DNA of 64,000 bases from assembly GCF_027922165.1 (NCBI RefSeq), contig NZ_BSFD01000010.1, positions 1 to 64,000 on the forward strand, read 5' to 3'. A program made the translations under genes and the position numbers. The notes below the pieces were generated by a model that saw only the letters and a list, made by a program, of their open reading frames with translations, did no database searches and had not been told where the DNA came from. Position 1 is the stretch's first letter, and each line of letters opens with the position of its first letter. Positions 10,151 to 20,237 of this stretch are shown in pieces. Source of the DNA: Brevundimonas intermedia (GTDB lineage Bacteria > Pseudomonadota > Alphaproteobacteria > Caulobacterales > Caulobacteraceae).

Positions 10151-11664
10151 CCGAGGCGGCTTCCGGCGAACCCGATTTCGACGCCTTCGCCGCCGGCCTT
10201 TCGGCCGGTCGGCCGCAGGTGCTGGTGCGGCGCGTCATCGATGACCTGGAGACGCCGGTCTCCGCCTATCTGAAACTCGGTCACAGCCGGCCCTATGCCT
10301 GTCTGCTGGAGTCGGTCGAGGGCGGCGCGGTCAAAGGCCGGTATTCGATCCTGACCCTGGACCCGGACGTGGTCTGGCGCTGCCGCTCCAACGCGGCGGA
10401 GCTGGCGCGCGGCCCCGCCGTCGCCGAGGGCCGGTTCACGCCCGAGGCCCTGCCGACGCTTCAGTCGCTGCGCGCCCTGATCGCCGCCTCGAAGTTTGAC
10501 TTGCCCGAGGGCCTCCCGCCGATGGCCGCCGGCCTGTTCGGCGTGTTCGGCTACGACATGGTGCGCCTGCTCGAGCCTCTGGGGGAACCCAATCCCGATT
10601 CGCTGAACCTGCCCGATGCGGTCCTGACCCGCCCGTCCCTGGTCGCGATCTTTGATTCGGTCGGCCAGGAGATCATCCTGGTCTCCGCCGCCTATCCCGA
10701 CATGGGCGGCGACGCGCGTGAAGCCTTCGACGCCGCTGTCGCCCGGCTGGACGCCTTCGAAACCGGCCTGCGCGAGCCTCTGCCGGTGCGCGCTGCGCCT
10801 CAGCCTACGCCCGCCCCGGCTTTCGCCTCGCCTGTGGACGAGGCCGGGTTCGGCGAGATGGTGGCCCGAGCCAAGGACTATATCGCCGCCGGCGACATCT
10901 TCCAGGTCGTGCTCAGCCACCGTTTCTCGGCCCCCTGGACCGAAGATCCCTTCGCCTTCTACCGCTCCCTGCGTCGCCAGAACCCGTCGCCCTATCTGTT
11001 CTATCTGAACTTCGAAGGCTTCCAGCTGGCCGGTTCCAGCCCGGAGATCCTGGTCCGGCTCAAGGACGGCCAGGTCACTATCCGCCCCCTGGCCGGCACC
11101 CGCATGCGCGGCGCCACGCCCGAGGCGGACAAGGCCCTGGAGGTCGAACTGCTGGCCGATCCCAAGGAGCGGGCCGAACATCTGATGCTGCTGGACCTGG
11201 GCCGCAACGACGTCGGCCGCGTCGCCGCGCCGGGCACGGTCGAGGTGACCGAGAGCTTCGTCGTCGAACGCTACAGCCAGGTCATGCACATCGTCTCCAA
11301 TGTGCGCGGCAAGGCCGATCCGAAGCTGGACGCCGTCGACACCCTGCTCGCGGCCCTTCCCGCCGGCACCCTGTCGGGCGCGCCCAAGGTGCGGGCCATG
11401 GAAGTGATCGACGAGCTGGAGACCGAAAAGCGCGGCGTCGGCTACGGCGGCGGCGTCGGTTACATCTCGGCCGGGGGCGAGGCGGACATCTGCATCACTC
11501 TGCGCACCGCCCTGTTCGCTGATGATCAGATCTTCGTCCAGGCCGGCGCCGGCGTGGTCGCCGACAGCGATCCTGCGGCCGAATACGCCGAGACCCGGCA
11601 TAAGGCCCGCGCCCCGATGCGGGCCGCCGACGACGCCTGGCGCTTCCGCACCGGCAATCGCTAG
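10147..11664 (+). CDS. trpE: Anthranilate synthase component I
   Basis: TrpE makes anthranilate from chorismate with ammonia supplied by TrpG. It has 505 residues. The N-terminal domain carries a feedback-type LLES element (YACLLESVEGG). The C-terminal chorismate-binding domain shows ARAKDYIAAGDIFQVVLSHR, AGTRMRGATPEAD, LDLGRNDVGRVA and GTLSGAPKVRAMEVIDELE. It is encoded apart from trpGDC, which begins about 290 bases downstream beyond a small opposite-strand gene. Confidence 0.98.
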   Translation: MTEAASGEPDFDAFAAGLSAGRPQVLVRRVIDDLETPVSAYLKLGHSRPYACLLESVEGGAVKGRYSILTLDPDVVWRCRSNAAELARGPAVAEGRFTPEALPTLQSLRALIAASKFDLPEGLPPMAAGLFGVFGYDMVRLLEPLGEPNPDSLNLPDAVLTRPSLVAIFDSVGQEIILVSAAYPDMGGDAREAFDAAVARLDAFETGLREPLPVRAAPQPTPAPAFASPVDEAGFGEMVARAKDYIAAGDIFQVVLSHRFSAPWTEDPFAFYRSLRRQNPSPYLFYLNFEGFQLAGSSPEILVRLKDGQVTIRPLAGTRMRGATPEADKALEVELLADPKERAEHLMLLDLGRNDVGRVAAPGTVEVTESFVVERYSQVMHIVSNVRGKADPKLDAVDTLLAALPAGTLSGAPKVRAMEVIDELETEKRGVGYGGGVGYISAGGEADICITLRTALFADDQIFVQAGAGVVADSDPAAEYAETRHKARAPMRAADDAWRFRTGNR

Positions 11665-11876
11665 GGCCCGTAGGTCGCCGGGGGTTCGTCAAAGCGGACG
11701 CCCGGCCCCAACACGACGACACCAGCCATGACCACGGCCGCCGTCGCGGCCAGGGCGGCGGCGCCCAGAGCCGCATAGGGGCTGATCGGCTTGGGTTCGA
11801 CCACGACCAGCTTCGCCTTGGCGGCGGCGATCTTGTCGGCGATGTCTTTTTCGGCGCTCAGTTTCACAACCCCCAT
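11661..11876 (-). CDS. Small membrane protein between trpE and trpG
   Basis: Up to 71 residues: a Lys/Ala-rich helical start (EKDIADKIAAAKAKL) followed by one membrane span (YAALGAAALAATAAVVMAGVVVLG). It converges with trpE and shares 4 bases with its end. An in-frame GTG near 11867 is an alternative start with a G-rich stretch in front. The function is unknown. It separates trpE from trpGDC. Confidence 0.55.
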   Translation of the reverse strand: MGVVKLSAEKDIADKIAAAKAKLVVVEPKPISPYAALGAAALAATAAVVMAGVVVLGPGVRFDEPPATYGP

Positions 11877-11907
11877 CTGCCCCCGCCAATGTTAAGATGC
11901 GCTTTAA

Positions 11908-11930
11908 CGCCGCGCACGCTTGGCGCGGCG
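11908..11930. other. GC-rich hairpin in the trpG leader
   Basis: An 8-bp perfect stem (CGCCGCGC / GCGCGGCG) with a 7-base loop lies 25 bases before the trpG ATG. No T-run follows on the plus strand. It may be a leader hairpin. No short Trp-rich leader peptide was found nearby, so classical attenuation is not supported. Confidence 0.35.
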
Positions 11931-11955
11931 GCTTGTCACGCCTAGAAGCCAGATC

Positions 11956-12546
11956 ATGATCCTCGTCGTCGATAACTACGACAGCTTTACCTACAACCTC
12001 GTCCACTACCTCGCGGAGTTGGGCGCGCCGACCCATGTGGTGCGCAACGACGATCTGACGGCGGACGAGGCCTGGGCGCTGAACCCCGCCGCCGTCCTGC
12101 TGTCCCCCGGCCCCTGCGCCCCGGATCAGGCCGGCATCTGCCTGCCGCTGATCGAGAGCGCCCCAGCCTCCATGCCGATCCTGGGCGTCTGCCTGGGCCA
12201 TCAGGCCATCGGCCAGGCCTTCGGCGGCGACGTGATCCGCGCCAAGACCCTGATGCACGGCAAGACCTCGCCGATCCTGCACGACGGCCACAGCGTCTTC
12301 GCCGGCCTGCCCTCCCCCTTCACCGCCACCCGCTATCATTCGCTGGCGGTGAAGCGTGAAACCCTGCCCGACTGTCTCGAGGTGACCGCCTGGACCGCCG
12401 ACGGCGAAATCATGGGGCTCCAGCACCGCAGCCGCCCGATCCACGGCGTCCAGTTCCACCCGGAATCCATCGCCACCGAACACGGCCACGACATGCTGGC
12501 CAACTTCCTCGAGATCGCCGGCGTGAAGCGCCTCGCGGCCGCCTGA
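11956..12546 (+). CDS. trpG: Anthranilate synthase component II (glutamine amidotransferase)
   Basis: TrpG supplies ammonia from glutamine to TrpE. It has 196 residues. The class I amidotransferase triad is visible: the nucleophile Cys in [15 protein letters not shown], and the His and Glu in GVQFHPESI. The start at 11956 gives the family N-terminus [16 protein letters not shown]; a 12-residue extension is open but has no homology. It is the first gene of trpGDC and lies two bases before trpD. Confidence 0.97.
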   Translation: MILVVDNYDSFTYNLVHYLAELGAPTHVVRNDDLTADEAWALNPAAVLLSPGPCAPDQAGICLPLIESAPASMPILGVCLGHQAIGQAFGGDVIRAKTLMHGKTSPILHDGHSVFAGLPSPFTATRYHSLAVKRETLPDCLEVTAWTADGEIMGLQHRSRPIHGVQFHPESIATEHGHDMLANFLEIAGVKRLAAA

Positions 12547-12548
12547 TC

Positions 12549-13586
12549 ATGGCTGACGGGTTCAAGCCGATCCTCGCCCGACTGGTCGAGGGCCACCCCC
12601 TGACGTCCGAGCAGGCGCACGACTTCTTCGCCGCCTGTCTGCGCGGCGAACCGACCCCGTCCCAGGTCGCCGCCGCCGTCACCGCCCTGCGGATCCGCGG
12701 CGAGACGGTGGACGAGATCGCCGCCTTCGCCCAGGCTATGCGCGACGCCGCCCTGACCCTGGATCATCCGTACGAGGTGATCGACACCTGCGGCACCGGC
12801 GGCGACGGCCAGCACACCTTCAACATCTCCACCGCCGCCGCCCTGGTCCTAGCCGGCGCAGGCCTGAAGGTCGCCAAGCACGGCAACCGGGCCATATCCT
12901 CGAAATCCGGCTCGTCCGACGTCCTGTCGATTCTGGGCGTCAACCTGGCGGCCAGCCCGGCCCAACAGCGCAAGGCGCTGGACGAAGCCGGCATCTGTTT
13001 CCTGTTCGCCCCCGCCTACCACGGGGCCATGCGCCATGTAGGACCAGTGCGGGCCGAGATCGGGTTTCGCACCGTGTTCAATCTGTTGGGCCCGCTTTCC
13101 AACCCGGCGTCGGCGAAGCGCCAGGTCATGGGCGTCTATGATCCCCGCCTGCTGGAGCCCCTGGTCGAAGTTCTGGGCCGGCTGGGCGCCACCCGCGCCT
13201 GGACCGTCCATGGACAGGGTCTGGACGAACTGGCGACCTCGGGTCCGACCGAAGTGGCGGAGTGGAAAGACGGCGCCGTCCGCCGCTTCCAGGTCACCCC
13301 CGAAGACGCCGGCCTGCCGCGCGCCTCCATTGACGCCATCCGCGGCGGCGACGCCGAGGAGAACGCCGCCGCCCTGCGCGCCCTGCTGGCGGGTCAGACC
13401 GGCCCCTACCGCGACATCGTGTTGCTGAACGCCGCCGCCGCCCTCGTGGTATCGGATCGGGCGACGGACCTCGCCGAAGGGGCCGTCCTCGCCGCCGCCG
13501 CCATTGACGACGGCCGGGCCGCCGAGGCGCTGGAGCGTCTGGCCCGCATCACCTCCACGCCGCTGGATACCGAAGACAAAGCATGA
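12549..13586 (+). CDS. trpD: Anthranilate phosphoribosyltransferase
   Basis: TrpD transfers the phosphoribosyl group of PRPP to anthranilate. It has 345 residues. The PRPP loop [17 protein letters not shown] and the anthranilate-site region [19 protein letters not shown] are intact, as is [14 protein letters not shown]. It overlaps trpC by four bases (ATGA). Confidence 0.98.
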   Translation: MADGFKPILARLVEGHPLTSEQAHDFFAACLRGEPTPSQVAAAVTALRIRGETVDEIAAFAQAMRDAALTLDHPYEVIDTCGTGGDGQHTFNISTAAALVLAGAGLKVAKHGNRAISSKSGSSDVLSILGVNLAASPAQQRKALDEAGICFLFAPAYHGAMRHVGPVRAEIGFRTVFNLLGPLSNPASAKRQVMGVYDPRLLEPLVEVLGRLGATRAWTVHGQGLDELATSGPTEVAEWKDGAVRRFQVTPEDAGLPRASIDAIRGGDAEENAAALRALLAGQTGPYRDIVLLNAAAALVVSDRATDLAEGAVLAAAAIDDGRAAEALERLARITSTPLDTEDKA

Positions 13587-14377
13587 CCGACGTCCTGGAC
13601 CGCATCGCCGCCTACAAGCGCGAGGATGTCGCCGCCCGCAAGGCCGCGACCTCCCAGCACGCGATCGAGACCCTGGCCCAGGCCGCCTCGGCCCCGCGCG
13701 GCTTCCGTGCGGCCCTCGACCGCACCGTCGAAGAAACCGGCCGCCCCGCCCTGATCGCGGAGATCAAGAAGGCCAGCCCGTCCAAGGGCCTGATCCGTTC
13801 CGACTTCGACCCCGCCGCCCTCGCCATGGCTTACGAGGCCGGGGGCGCCACATGCCTGTCGGTCCTGACCGACGGCCCCAGTTTCCAGGGCGACGACGCC
13901 TATCTGGGCCAGGCCCGCACCGCCACGGCCCTGCCCTGCCTGCGCAAGGACTTCCTGGTCGACCCCTGGCAGGTGGCCGAAAGCCGGGCGCTCGGCGCCG
14001 ACTGTATTCTGATCATCCTGGCCATGGTCGACGACCGGCTGGCCGCCGAACTGCTGGCCGAGGCCGAACGGTTCGGCATGGACGCCCTGATCGAAACCCA
14101 CGACGAAGCCGAGATGGCCCGGGCCTGCGCTCTTGGCGGCGATCTGGTGGGGATCAACAACCGCTCGCTTCGCACTTTCGAGGTCGATCTGGAGGTGACC
14201 GAGCGCCTGTCCATGCTCAGCCCCGTCCGCGCCCTGTTGGTCGCCGAGAGCGGCATCTTCACGCCCGACGACGTGGAGCGCGTCTCCGCCGCCCACGCCC
14301 AGGCCATTCTGGTCGGCGAAAGCCTGATGCGTCAGGCCGACGTCGAGGCCGCGACCCGCAAGCTTCTGGCCGCCTGA
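13583..14377 (+). CDS. trpC: Indole-3-glycerol phosphate synthase
   Basis: TrpC closes the indole ring of tryptophan. It has 264 residues and is monofunctional, without the TrpF domain fused in enterobacteria. Catalytic elements include [35 protein letters not shown] and [13 protein letters not shown]. It ends 37 bases before the lexA promoter, and no terminator hairpin was seen after it. Confidence 0.98.
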   Translation: MTDVLDRIAAYKREDVAARKAATSQHAIETLAQAASAPRGFRAALDRTVEETGRPALIAEIKKASPSKGLIRSDFDPAALAMAYEAGGATCLSVLTDGPSFQGDDAYLGQARTATALPCLRKDFLVDPWQVAESRALGADCILIILAMVDDRLAAELLAEAERFGMDALIETHDEAEMARACALGGDLVGINNRSLRTFEVDLEVTERLSMLSPVRALLVAESGIFTPDDVERVSAAHAQAILVGESLMRQADVEAATRKLLAA

Positions 14378-14414
14378 TTCATCCTGACGCGCGTGGTGAA
14401 GCGACGCCGTTAAG

Positions 14415-14443
14415 TTGACATTAGGAAGGAACACTTACAGAAC
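14415..14443 (+). promoter_or_regulatory. lexA promoter with LexA (SOS) box
   Basis: A -35 element TTGACA (14415-14420) is followed after 17 bases by CAGAAC (14438-14443). A perfect alphaproteobacterial SOS box, GAAC-N7-GAAC, occupies 14429-14443, so LexA would cover the spacer and the -10 element. Adjacent bases 14440-14456 also form a palindrome GAACAT-N5-ATGTTC. The arrangement predicts autorepression of lexA. Confidence 0.8.
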
Positions 14444-14500
14444 ATCGTCAATGTTCACGGCCCGTTCCGATTCGAGGGAAGGGCCTATGAGGGCCTGGCG

Positions 14501-15202
14501 ATGCTCACGCGCAAGCAGCACGAATTGCTGATGTTCATCCACGAACGGATTCAGGAGACCGGCGTCTCCCCCTCGTTCGACGAGATGAAGGAGGCGCTGG
14601 ATCTGGCGTCCAAGTCGGGCATTCACCGGCTGATCACGGCGCTGGAGGAACGGGGCTTCATCCGTCGCCTCGCCCACCGCGCCCGCGCCCTGGAAGTGAC
14701 CAAACTGCCTGAACAGGCCACCGCCGGCGCCCCGCGCGGCCGGGCCGGGTTCAAACCCGATGTGATCGAAGGCGGCGGCGGCGCTTCCCGTCCCGCAGCG
14801 GCATCCGCAGCCAACGACACGCGCGAACTGCCCCTGCTGGGCAAGATCGCCGCCGGCACCCCTATCGCCGCCATCCAGCACGAGCAGGAGCGCCTGTCGG
14901 TGCCCGAATCCATGCTGGGCAAGGGCGACCATTACATCCTCGAGATCGAAGGCGACTCGATGATCGAGGCCGGCATCCTGAACGGCGACCTGGTGGTCAT
15001 CCGTCGCGGCGACACGGCGAACAACGGCGAGATCGTGGTGGCCCTGGTCGAAGGCGAAGAGGCCACGTTGAAGCGTCTGCGCCGCAAGGGCGGCTCCATC
15101 GCCCTGGAACCCGCCAACCGCCACTACGAGACCCGGATCTTCGGTCCCGACCAGGTCGAGGTCCAGGGCAAGCTGGTCGGTCTCATGCGCCGCTATCACT
15201 GA
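14501..15202 (+). CDS. lexA: LexA repressor, SOS response regulator
   Basis: LexA represses DNA-damage genes and cleaves itself when RecA is activated. It has 233 residues. The N-terminal winged-helix DNA-binding domain (about 1-65) includes [18 protein letters not shown], and a linker of about 45 residues follows. In the C-terminal S24 peptidase domain the cleavage site is Ala118-Gly119, the nucleophile is Ser153 in GDSM, and the base is Lys191. The stop overlaps the end of the convergent comEC gene by 20 bases. Confidence 0.97.
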   Translation: MLTRKQHELLMFIHERIQETGVSPSFDEMKEALDLASKSGIHRLITALEERGFIRRLAHRARALEVTKLPEQATAGAPRGRAGFKPDVIEGGGGASRPAAASAANDTRELPLLGKIAAGTPIAAIQHEQERLSVPESMLGKGDHYILEIEGDSMIEAGILNGDLVVIRRGDTANNGEIVVALVEGEEATLKRLRRKGGSIALEPANRHYETRIFGPDQVEVQGKLVGLMRRYH

Positions 15203-17369
15203 CATCCGGATCCGGCTGGCGCGCCCAGGGTCGATCCCCGCGCGCGTCGGCCGTCCAGACCGCTCGCCAGCGGTTCGCTCCGGCAGAACCGTCGCGCCAT
15301 AGCTCCACCGCCCCGCCGCGCGAGAAATCGGCCCCATCCAGCACCAGCCGGCCGTCGCATGCGCTCGGCAAGGCGTGGACGACCGCCCGCAGGCTGACGA
15401 TTGGCGCGGCGCGGCACAGAGTCTCCATCTGCGCTGTGTCCGGCGCCCGACGTCCCCACCACAGAGCGATCGGACCCGCCTCGATGGTCTCGGGTCGGCA
15501 TGAATATCGCTCGCAGGCCCAGCTGGCTTCCGGTCGATCCGCCGTCGCCAGACCACGCCGCCGTGACCACAAATCTACAGCAAATTCGCGCACCCCCGGC
15601 CGGAGAATGACCGCCTCGCGCTGACGATGAAACGCCGCATTGGTCCCGCCGTCGCCGATCCAGACATCCGGCGTCGGCGCACGCGGCCAGACCAGCACCG
15701 CCGCCGCCAGCGGCAGCCCCAGCCACCGCAACCGCCCCTGCCACAGACAGACGAACAACACCCCCAGAAAGGCGACGGGCAGCACATAGTCCGGCGCGCT
15801 GGCCACCGTCCGCACCGCGCCCGGCAGCCCCGCCGTCCAAGCCCCTATCGCCAGCATCAGATCGACGCCCCACCCCGCAACCGCCAGAAAAGGCCCGCCC
15901 AATCCCAGAGGCTCCAGCGCCGCCCCCAGGGCCAAGGCCGGCATAAGGACGAAGTCCGCCACCGGCGCAGTCCCCAGATTGGCCACCAGACCGTACATGG
16001 CCGTCCGGTTGAAATGCTGCATGGCGAACGGTCCCGTCGCCAGTCCCGCCACCACACTCGCCGCCACCGCCGCCGTCAACCAGCCGCCGAACCTCTGCAC
16101 CGCCACAATGGGCCAGGGCGCTGAAATCTCGCGCACCCGCTTGGGCCAGGCCTCAACCAAGGCCACCAGCGCCGCCGTCGCCGCGAACGACATCTGGAAG
16201 CCTGGCGTGACGATGGCTTCCGGCTGGATCGCCAGCACTACGAACGCCGCCACCGCCAGCCCGTGCATGGTCACCGCCTGCCGATCCAGAAGAATGGCCA
16301 GAAAGGCGATGGAGGCCGTAATCGCCGCCCGCTCGGCCGGCGGCGGCGCGCCTGACACCACCAGATAGGCGCACACAGCTGCGAGACCCGTAACGGCCGC
16401 CACCTTCTTGCCTGGAACCCGCAGCGCCAGCCAAGGCCAGGCCGCCACACCCAGCCGTGCGGCGAAAAATACGAAGCCGCCGACGATGGCCATATGCAGG
16501 CCCGAGACCGACAGAATATGCGCTAGGCCTGAGTCCCGCATCACATCCATGTCCTCCTGGCTGATCCAGGCTTCATGGCTGGTGGTCATGGCCGCCGCGA
16601 TCCCGCCGGTCCGCTCCCCCAGCCGCGCCACGATCCGTTCCGCCAGGGTATAGCGCGCTCCGTTCACCGCCATGGCCAGCCGAAGTCGCCAGGGCGCCGG
16701 CGGCAAATCGATCCGGCGTGTCTCACCCAGGGCGAAGGCTACGCCCCCCATGCCCTGAAAGAAGGCGTTGCGGCCGAAATCATAAGCGCCGGGGCCGGCG
16801 GGCGCTGGCGGCGGATTGAGGATGGCGAACAGTCGAATCGCCTCTCCCGGTCTCGGCGGCTCACCCCGCACCGTGGCCCGCAACCGCACCGGCGTTCGCT
16901 CCGCCTCGACCCCTCGAATCCAAACCGGCGCCGCGACAACACGCGCGCCGTTCTGGCCCGGGCTATCGACATCGACCACCCAGGCTTCGATAATCGTCGC
17001 CTCGCTCAAGGTGGGTGCGATCGGCGCGGTGACGGCCTCGGTTCGCACCTTCGCGGCCGCCATGCCCCCGAGCAGACAGGCCAGGATCATCAACGGCCAA
17101 GTCCGGCTCCGCCTCCCGCCGCGCCGCTTGGCCGTCAGCCAAGCCGCAAGCGCCAGTCCGGACGCCACCAGCAGCGGCCACAACAGCGGTTCAACCCGCA
17201 GGGCGAAATAGATCGCGCTTCCCGTCCCAAAGGCCACCGGCGCCCACAGCCGCCACCTCAACGTCTGGGCTGCGACCTCTTCACCTAGCCAGCCCCTCAA
17301 TCTCGCACCGGGGGTAGGCTTTGACGCGTCGGGGCGTATAAGGGCCTCGCTTACGGACCCTTCCCCCAT
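15183..17369 (-). CDS. comEC: ComEC/Rec2-family DNA uptake membrane protein
   Basis: The protein has about 728 residues. Membrane spans near residues 40-90 are followed by a DUF4131-like soluble part and then the Competence domain, with the signature [18 protein letters not shown] and many spans to about residue 540. The C-terminal 160 residues do not show the HxHxDH metallo-hydrolase motif of full ComEC, so the nuclease-like domain seems absent or strongly diverged. The ATG at 17369 has a good ribosome binding site (GAGGAAGGTGAGG) and overlaps the opposite start codon of gltX. Transport of single-stranded DNA into the cell is the family role; competence itself is not shown. Confidence 0.9.
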   Translation of the reverse strand: MGEGSVSEALIRPDASKPTPGARLRGWLGEEVAAQTLRWRLWAPVAFGTGSAIYFALRVEPLLWPLLVASGLALAAWLTAKRRGGRRSRTWPLMILACLLGGMAAAKVRTEAVTAPIAPTLSEATIIEAWVVDVDSPGQNGARVVAAPVWIRGVEAERTPVRLRATVRGEPPRPGEAIRLFAILNPPPAPAGPGAYDFGRNAFFQGMGGVAFALGETRRIDLPPAPWRLRLAMAVNGARYTLAERIVARLGERTGGIAAAMTTSHEAWISQEDMDVMRDSGLAHILSVSGLHMAIVGGFVFFAARLGVAAWPWLALRVPGKKVAAVTGLAAVCAYLVVSGAPPPAERAAITASIAFLAILLDRQAVTMHGLAVAAFVVLAIQPEAIVTPGFQMSFAATAALVALVEAWPKRVREISAPWPIVAVQRFGGWLTAAVAASVVAGLATGPFAMQHFNRTAMYGLVANLGTAPVADFVLMPALALGAALEPLGLGGPFLAVAGWGVDLMLAIGAWTAGLPGAVRTVASAPDYVLPVAFLGVLFVCLWQGRLRWLGLPLAAAVLVWPRAPTPDVWIGDGGTNAAFHRQREAVILRPGVREFAVDLWSRRRGLATADRPEASWACERYSCRPETIEAGPIALWWGRRAPDTAQMETLCRAAPIVSLRAVVHALPSACDGRLVLDGADFSRGGAVELWRDGSAGANRWRAVWTADARGDRPWARQPDPDVSDSGA

Positions 17370-18783
17370 GACCTCACCTTCCTCGACAGTCGTCACCCGC
17401 TTCGCCCCCTCGCCGACAGGCTATCTGCATATCGGCGGCGCGAGAACCGCTTTGTTCAACTGGCTGTACGCCAAGAGACACGCTGGGCGTTTCCTCATCC
17501 GGGTGGAGGACACCGACCGCGAACGCTCGACCGACGAAGCGGTGAAGGCCATCTTCGACGGCCTAAGCTGGCTCGAGCTGTTTGCCGACGAAGCGCCTGT
17601 GTTTCAGTTCAGCCGCGCCGACCGCCATCGCGAAGTGGTCGACCAACTGCTCGATACCGGCCACGCCTATCGCGACTTCACGACGGCTGAGGAAACCGGT
17701 CGCCTGCGCGACGCCGCCAAGGCCGAGCGCCGGGCTTTCGAATCCCCCTGGCGCGACCGCACGCCCACCGTCGACGACCTGGCCCTGCCGCATGTCGTCC
17801 GTTTCCGCCGGCCGCAGTCCGTCACCGTCACCGTCGCGGACGAGGTCCAGGGTTCGGTCAGCTGGTCGACCGACGACCTCGACGACCTGGTCCTGCTGCG
17901 CTCGGACGGGGCACCGACCTATAATCTCGCCGTCGTGGTCGACGACCACGATATGGGCGTCACCCACGTCATCCGCGGCGACGACCACCTGAACAACGCC
18001 GCCCGCCAGAGCCTGATCTATGACGCCCTGGGCTGGACACGGCCGACCTTCGCCCACATCCCCCTCATCCACGGCCCCGACGGCGCCAAGCTGTCGAAAC
18101 GGCACGGCGCCCAGGCGGTCCACGAATATGCGGAGATGGGCTATCTGCCCGAGGCCATGCGCAACTATCTCGCCCGGCTGGGCTGGGCGCACGGGGATGA
18201 CGAACTGTTCAGCGATGCTCAGGCCGTCGAATGGTTCGACTTGGCAGGCATCGGCAAGGCGCCGGCCCGTCTGGACTTCGACAAGCTGGCCCACGTCAAT
18301 TCGCACTGGCTGCGCCTGGCCGACGACGAGCGCCTGGCCAAGCTGACGCTCGATATTCATCTGGCCCGAGGCCGCAGCCTTGCCGAAGCCGACGAGGCCA
18401 GGCTTCAGCGCGCCATGCCGTTCGTCAAGGACCGCGCCAAGACCGTGCTGGACCTGGCCGACCAGACCGAATTCGTGCTCAAGGCCCGCCCCCTGGCCCT
18501 CGACGAAAAAGGCCGCGCCCTGCTGTCGGGCGAGACCTCGGAGCGTCTTGCGCGCCTGCGCGACCGGCTGGCCCTGTTCCAGTCCTGGGACGTCTTCGCC
18601 CTGGAAGCCGAACTCAAGAGCTTCGCCGAATCCGAAGAGGTCGGGTTCGGCAAGATTGGTCCGCCGATGCGGACGGCCCTTACCGCTGGGTCAACTTCAC
18701 CCGATATCGCACGAACTTTGTCCGCTCTTGGGCGCGACGAAAGTCTCGGGCGCTTGGATGATGCGCTGCAACAGACTAAGTGA
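17368..18783 (+). CDS. gltX: Glutamyl-tRNA synthetase
   Basis: The enzyme charges tRNA-Glu. It has 471 residues, with the class I HIGH-type motif [18 protein letters not shown] at the N-terminus and the KMSKS-type motif KLSKRHG. The start at 17368 fits the family N-terminus (TRFAPSPTG). There is no clear ribosome binding site in front of it, so the message may have a very short leader. gltA follows after 67 bases. Confidence 0.97.
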   Translation: MTSPSSTVVTRFAPSPTGYLHIGGARTALFNWLYAKRHAGRFLIRVEDTDRERSTDEAVKAIFDGLSWLELFADEAPVFQFSRADRHREVVDQLLDTGHAYRDFTTAEETGRLRDAAKAERRAFESPWRDRTPTVDDLALPHVVRFRRPQSVTVTVADEVQGSVSWSTDDLDDLVLLRSDGAPTYNLAVVVDDHDMGVTHVIRGDDHLNNAARQSLIYDALGWTRPTFAHIPLIHGPDGAKLSKRHGAQAVHEYAEMGYLPEAMRNYLARLGWAHGDDELFSDAQAVEWFDLAGIGKAPARLDFDKLAHVNSHWLRLADDERLAKLTLDIHLARGRSLAEADEARLQRAMPFVKDRAKTVLDLADQTEFVLKARPLALDEKGRALLSGETSERLARLRDRLALFQSWDVFALEAELKSFAESEEVGFGKIGPPMRTALTAGSTSPDIARTLSALGRDESLGRLDDALQQTK

Positions 18784-18850
18784 TCACCCACAACCAAAAA
18801 AGCGGCCGACGCCTCCCCGCGCCTGGACGTGTGATGCAAAGGGGCATTTC

Positions 18851-20152
18851 ATGACTGAACAAGCCAATACCGCCGGCTCGGCGACCCTGTCCTTCGAGGG
18901 CAAGACCATCGAGCTTCCGGTCCTTTCGGGCTCCACCGGCCCGGACGTCATCGACATCCGCAAGATGTATGCGGGTACGGGCGCCTTCACCTTCGACCCG
19001 GGCTTCACCTCCACCGCCGCGTGCGAGTCGGCCCTGACCTATATCGACGGCGACGCCGGGGTGCTGCTGCACCGGGGCTACCCCATCGACCAGCTGGCCT
19101 CGCAATCGAACTTCGTGGAAGTCTGCCACCTGTTGCTGCACGGCGAACTGCCGACTGCGGCGCAGTACGAGAAGTTCGAGAACAGCATCACCATGCACAC
19201 GATGCTGCACAGCCAGTTCGACCGCTTCTTCGAAGGCTTCCGCCGCGACGCCCACCCGATGGCGATCATGGTCGGCACGGTCGGCGCCCTGTCGGCCTTC
19301 TATCACGACAGCCTGGACATCCATGATCCAGTCCAGCGCGACATCTCGGCCATCCGCCTGATCGCCAAGATGCCGACTATCGCGGCCCGCGCCTACAAGT
19401 ATCACGTCGGCCAGCCGTTTGTGTCGCCGCGCAACGACCTGTCCTACGCTGAGAACTTCCTGCGCATGTGCTTCGCCGTGCCGGCCGAGGACTATCACGT
19501 CGATCCGGCTCTGGTTCGCGCCATGGACCGCATCTTCACCCTGCACGCCGACCACGAACAGAACGCCTCGACCTCGACCGTCCGCCTGGCCGGCTCGTCG
19601 GGCGCCAATCCGTTCGCCTGTATCGCCGCCGGCATCGCCTGCCTGTGGGGCCCGTCGCACGGCGGCGCCAACGAAGAGGCGCTGACCATGCTGAAGCAGA
19701 TCGGCACCCCGGACAACATCCCGGAGTTCATCCAGGGCGTGAAGGACCGCAAGTACAAGCTGATGGGCTTCGGCCACCGCGTGTACAAGAACTACGATCC
19801 GCGCGCCAAGGTCATGCAGCAGTCGGCCTATGAAGTCCTGGCCGCCACGGGCCGCGAGAACGACCCGCTGTTCCTGGTCGCCAAGGAGCTGGAGAAGGTC
19901 GCCCTGAACGACGAATACTTCACCTCGCGCAAGCTGTTCCCGAACGTCGACTTCTATTCGGGCATCACCCTGTCGGCGATGGGCTTCCCGACCAGCATGT
20001 TCACCGTCCTGTTCGCCCTGGCCCGCACCGTGGGCTGGATCGCCCAGTGGCAGGAAATGATGGCGGATCCGTCACAGAAGATCGGCCGCCCGCGTCAGCT
20101 CTACACGGGCCCGACCGAGCGCGACTATGTGCCGATCGAACAGCGCGGCTGA
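18851..20152 (+). CDS. gltA: Citrate synthase
   Basis: The enzyme makes citrate from oxaloacetate and acetyl-CoA in the TCA cycle. It has 433 residues, the long hexameric type of Gram-negative bacteria. Catalytic residues are visible as His in [12 protein letters not shown], His in [13 protein letters not shown] and Asp in FPNVDFYSG. The start is at 18851, with AAAGGGG upstream; the longer frame through the end of gltX is not coding. A strong terminator follows. Confidence 0.98.
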   Translation: MTEQANTAGSATLSFEGKTIELPVLSGSTGPDVIDIRKMYAGTGAFTFDPGFTSTAACESALTYIDGDAGVLLHRGYPIDQLASQSNFVEVCHLLLHGELPTAAQYEKFENSITMHTMLHSQFDRFFEGFRRDAHPMAIMVGTVGALSAFYHDSLDIHDPVQRDISAIRLIAKMPTIAARAYKYHVGQPFVSPRNDLSYAENFLRMCFAVPAEDYHVDPALVRAMDRIFTLHADHEQNASTSTVRLAGSSGANPFACIAAGIACLWGPSHGGANEEALTMLKQIGTPDNIPEFIQGVKDRKYKLMGFGHRVYKNYDPRAKVMQQSAYEVLAATGRENDPLFLVAKELEKVALNDEYFTSRKLFPNVDFYSGITLSAMGFPTSMFTVLFALARTVGWIAQWQEMMADPSQKIGRPRQLYTGPTERDYVPIEQRG

Positions 20153-20178
20153 TCGAGCGCCACAGGCCTGAAATGCAG

Positions 20179-20210
20179 AACGCCGGGGCGCAGGCCCCGG
20201 CGTTTTTCTT
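20179..20210 (+). terminator. Terminator between convergent gltA and lpxB
   Basis: An 11-bp perfect stem (AACGCCGGGGC / GCCCCGGCGTT) with a GCAG loop is followed by a T-run (TTTTTCTTT) 27 bases after gltA. On the minus strand the tail is less T-rich, so it serves mainly gltA but may also stop the lpx transcript. Confidence 0.9.
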
Positions 20211-20237
20211 TGTCTGAGACAGACAGAACCGAGGCGC

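Noticed and set aside
11890..11908. Possible CtrA site (TTAA repeated) upstream of trpG
   Set aside because: The spacing between TTAA units is eight bases, not the seven of the CtrA consensus.
17321..17342. TTGACG and TATAAG upstream of gltX as a promoter
   Set aside because: The spacer is only 10 bases, too short for a standard promoter.
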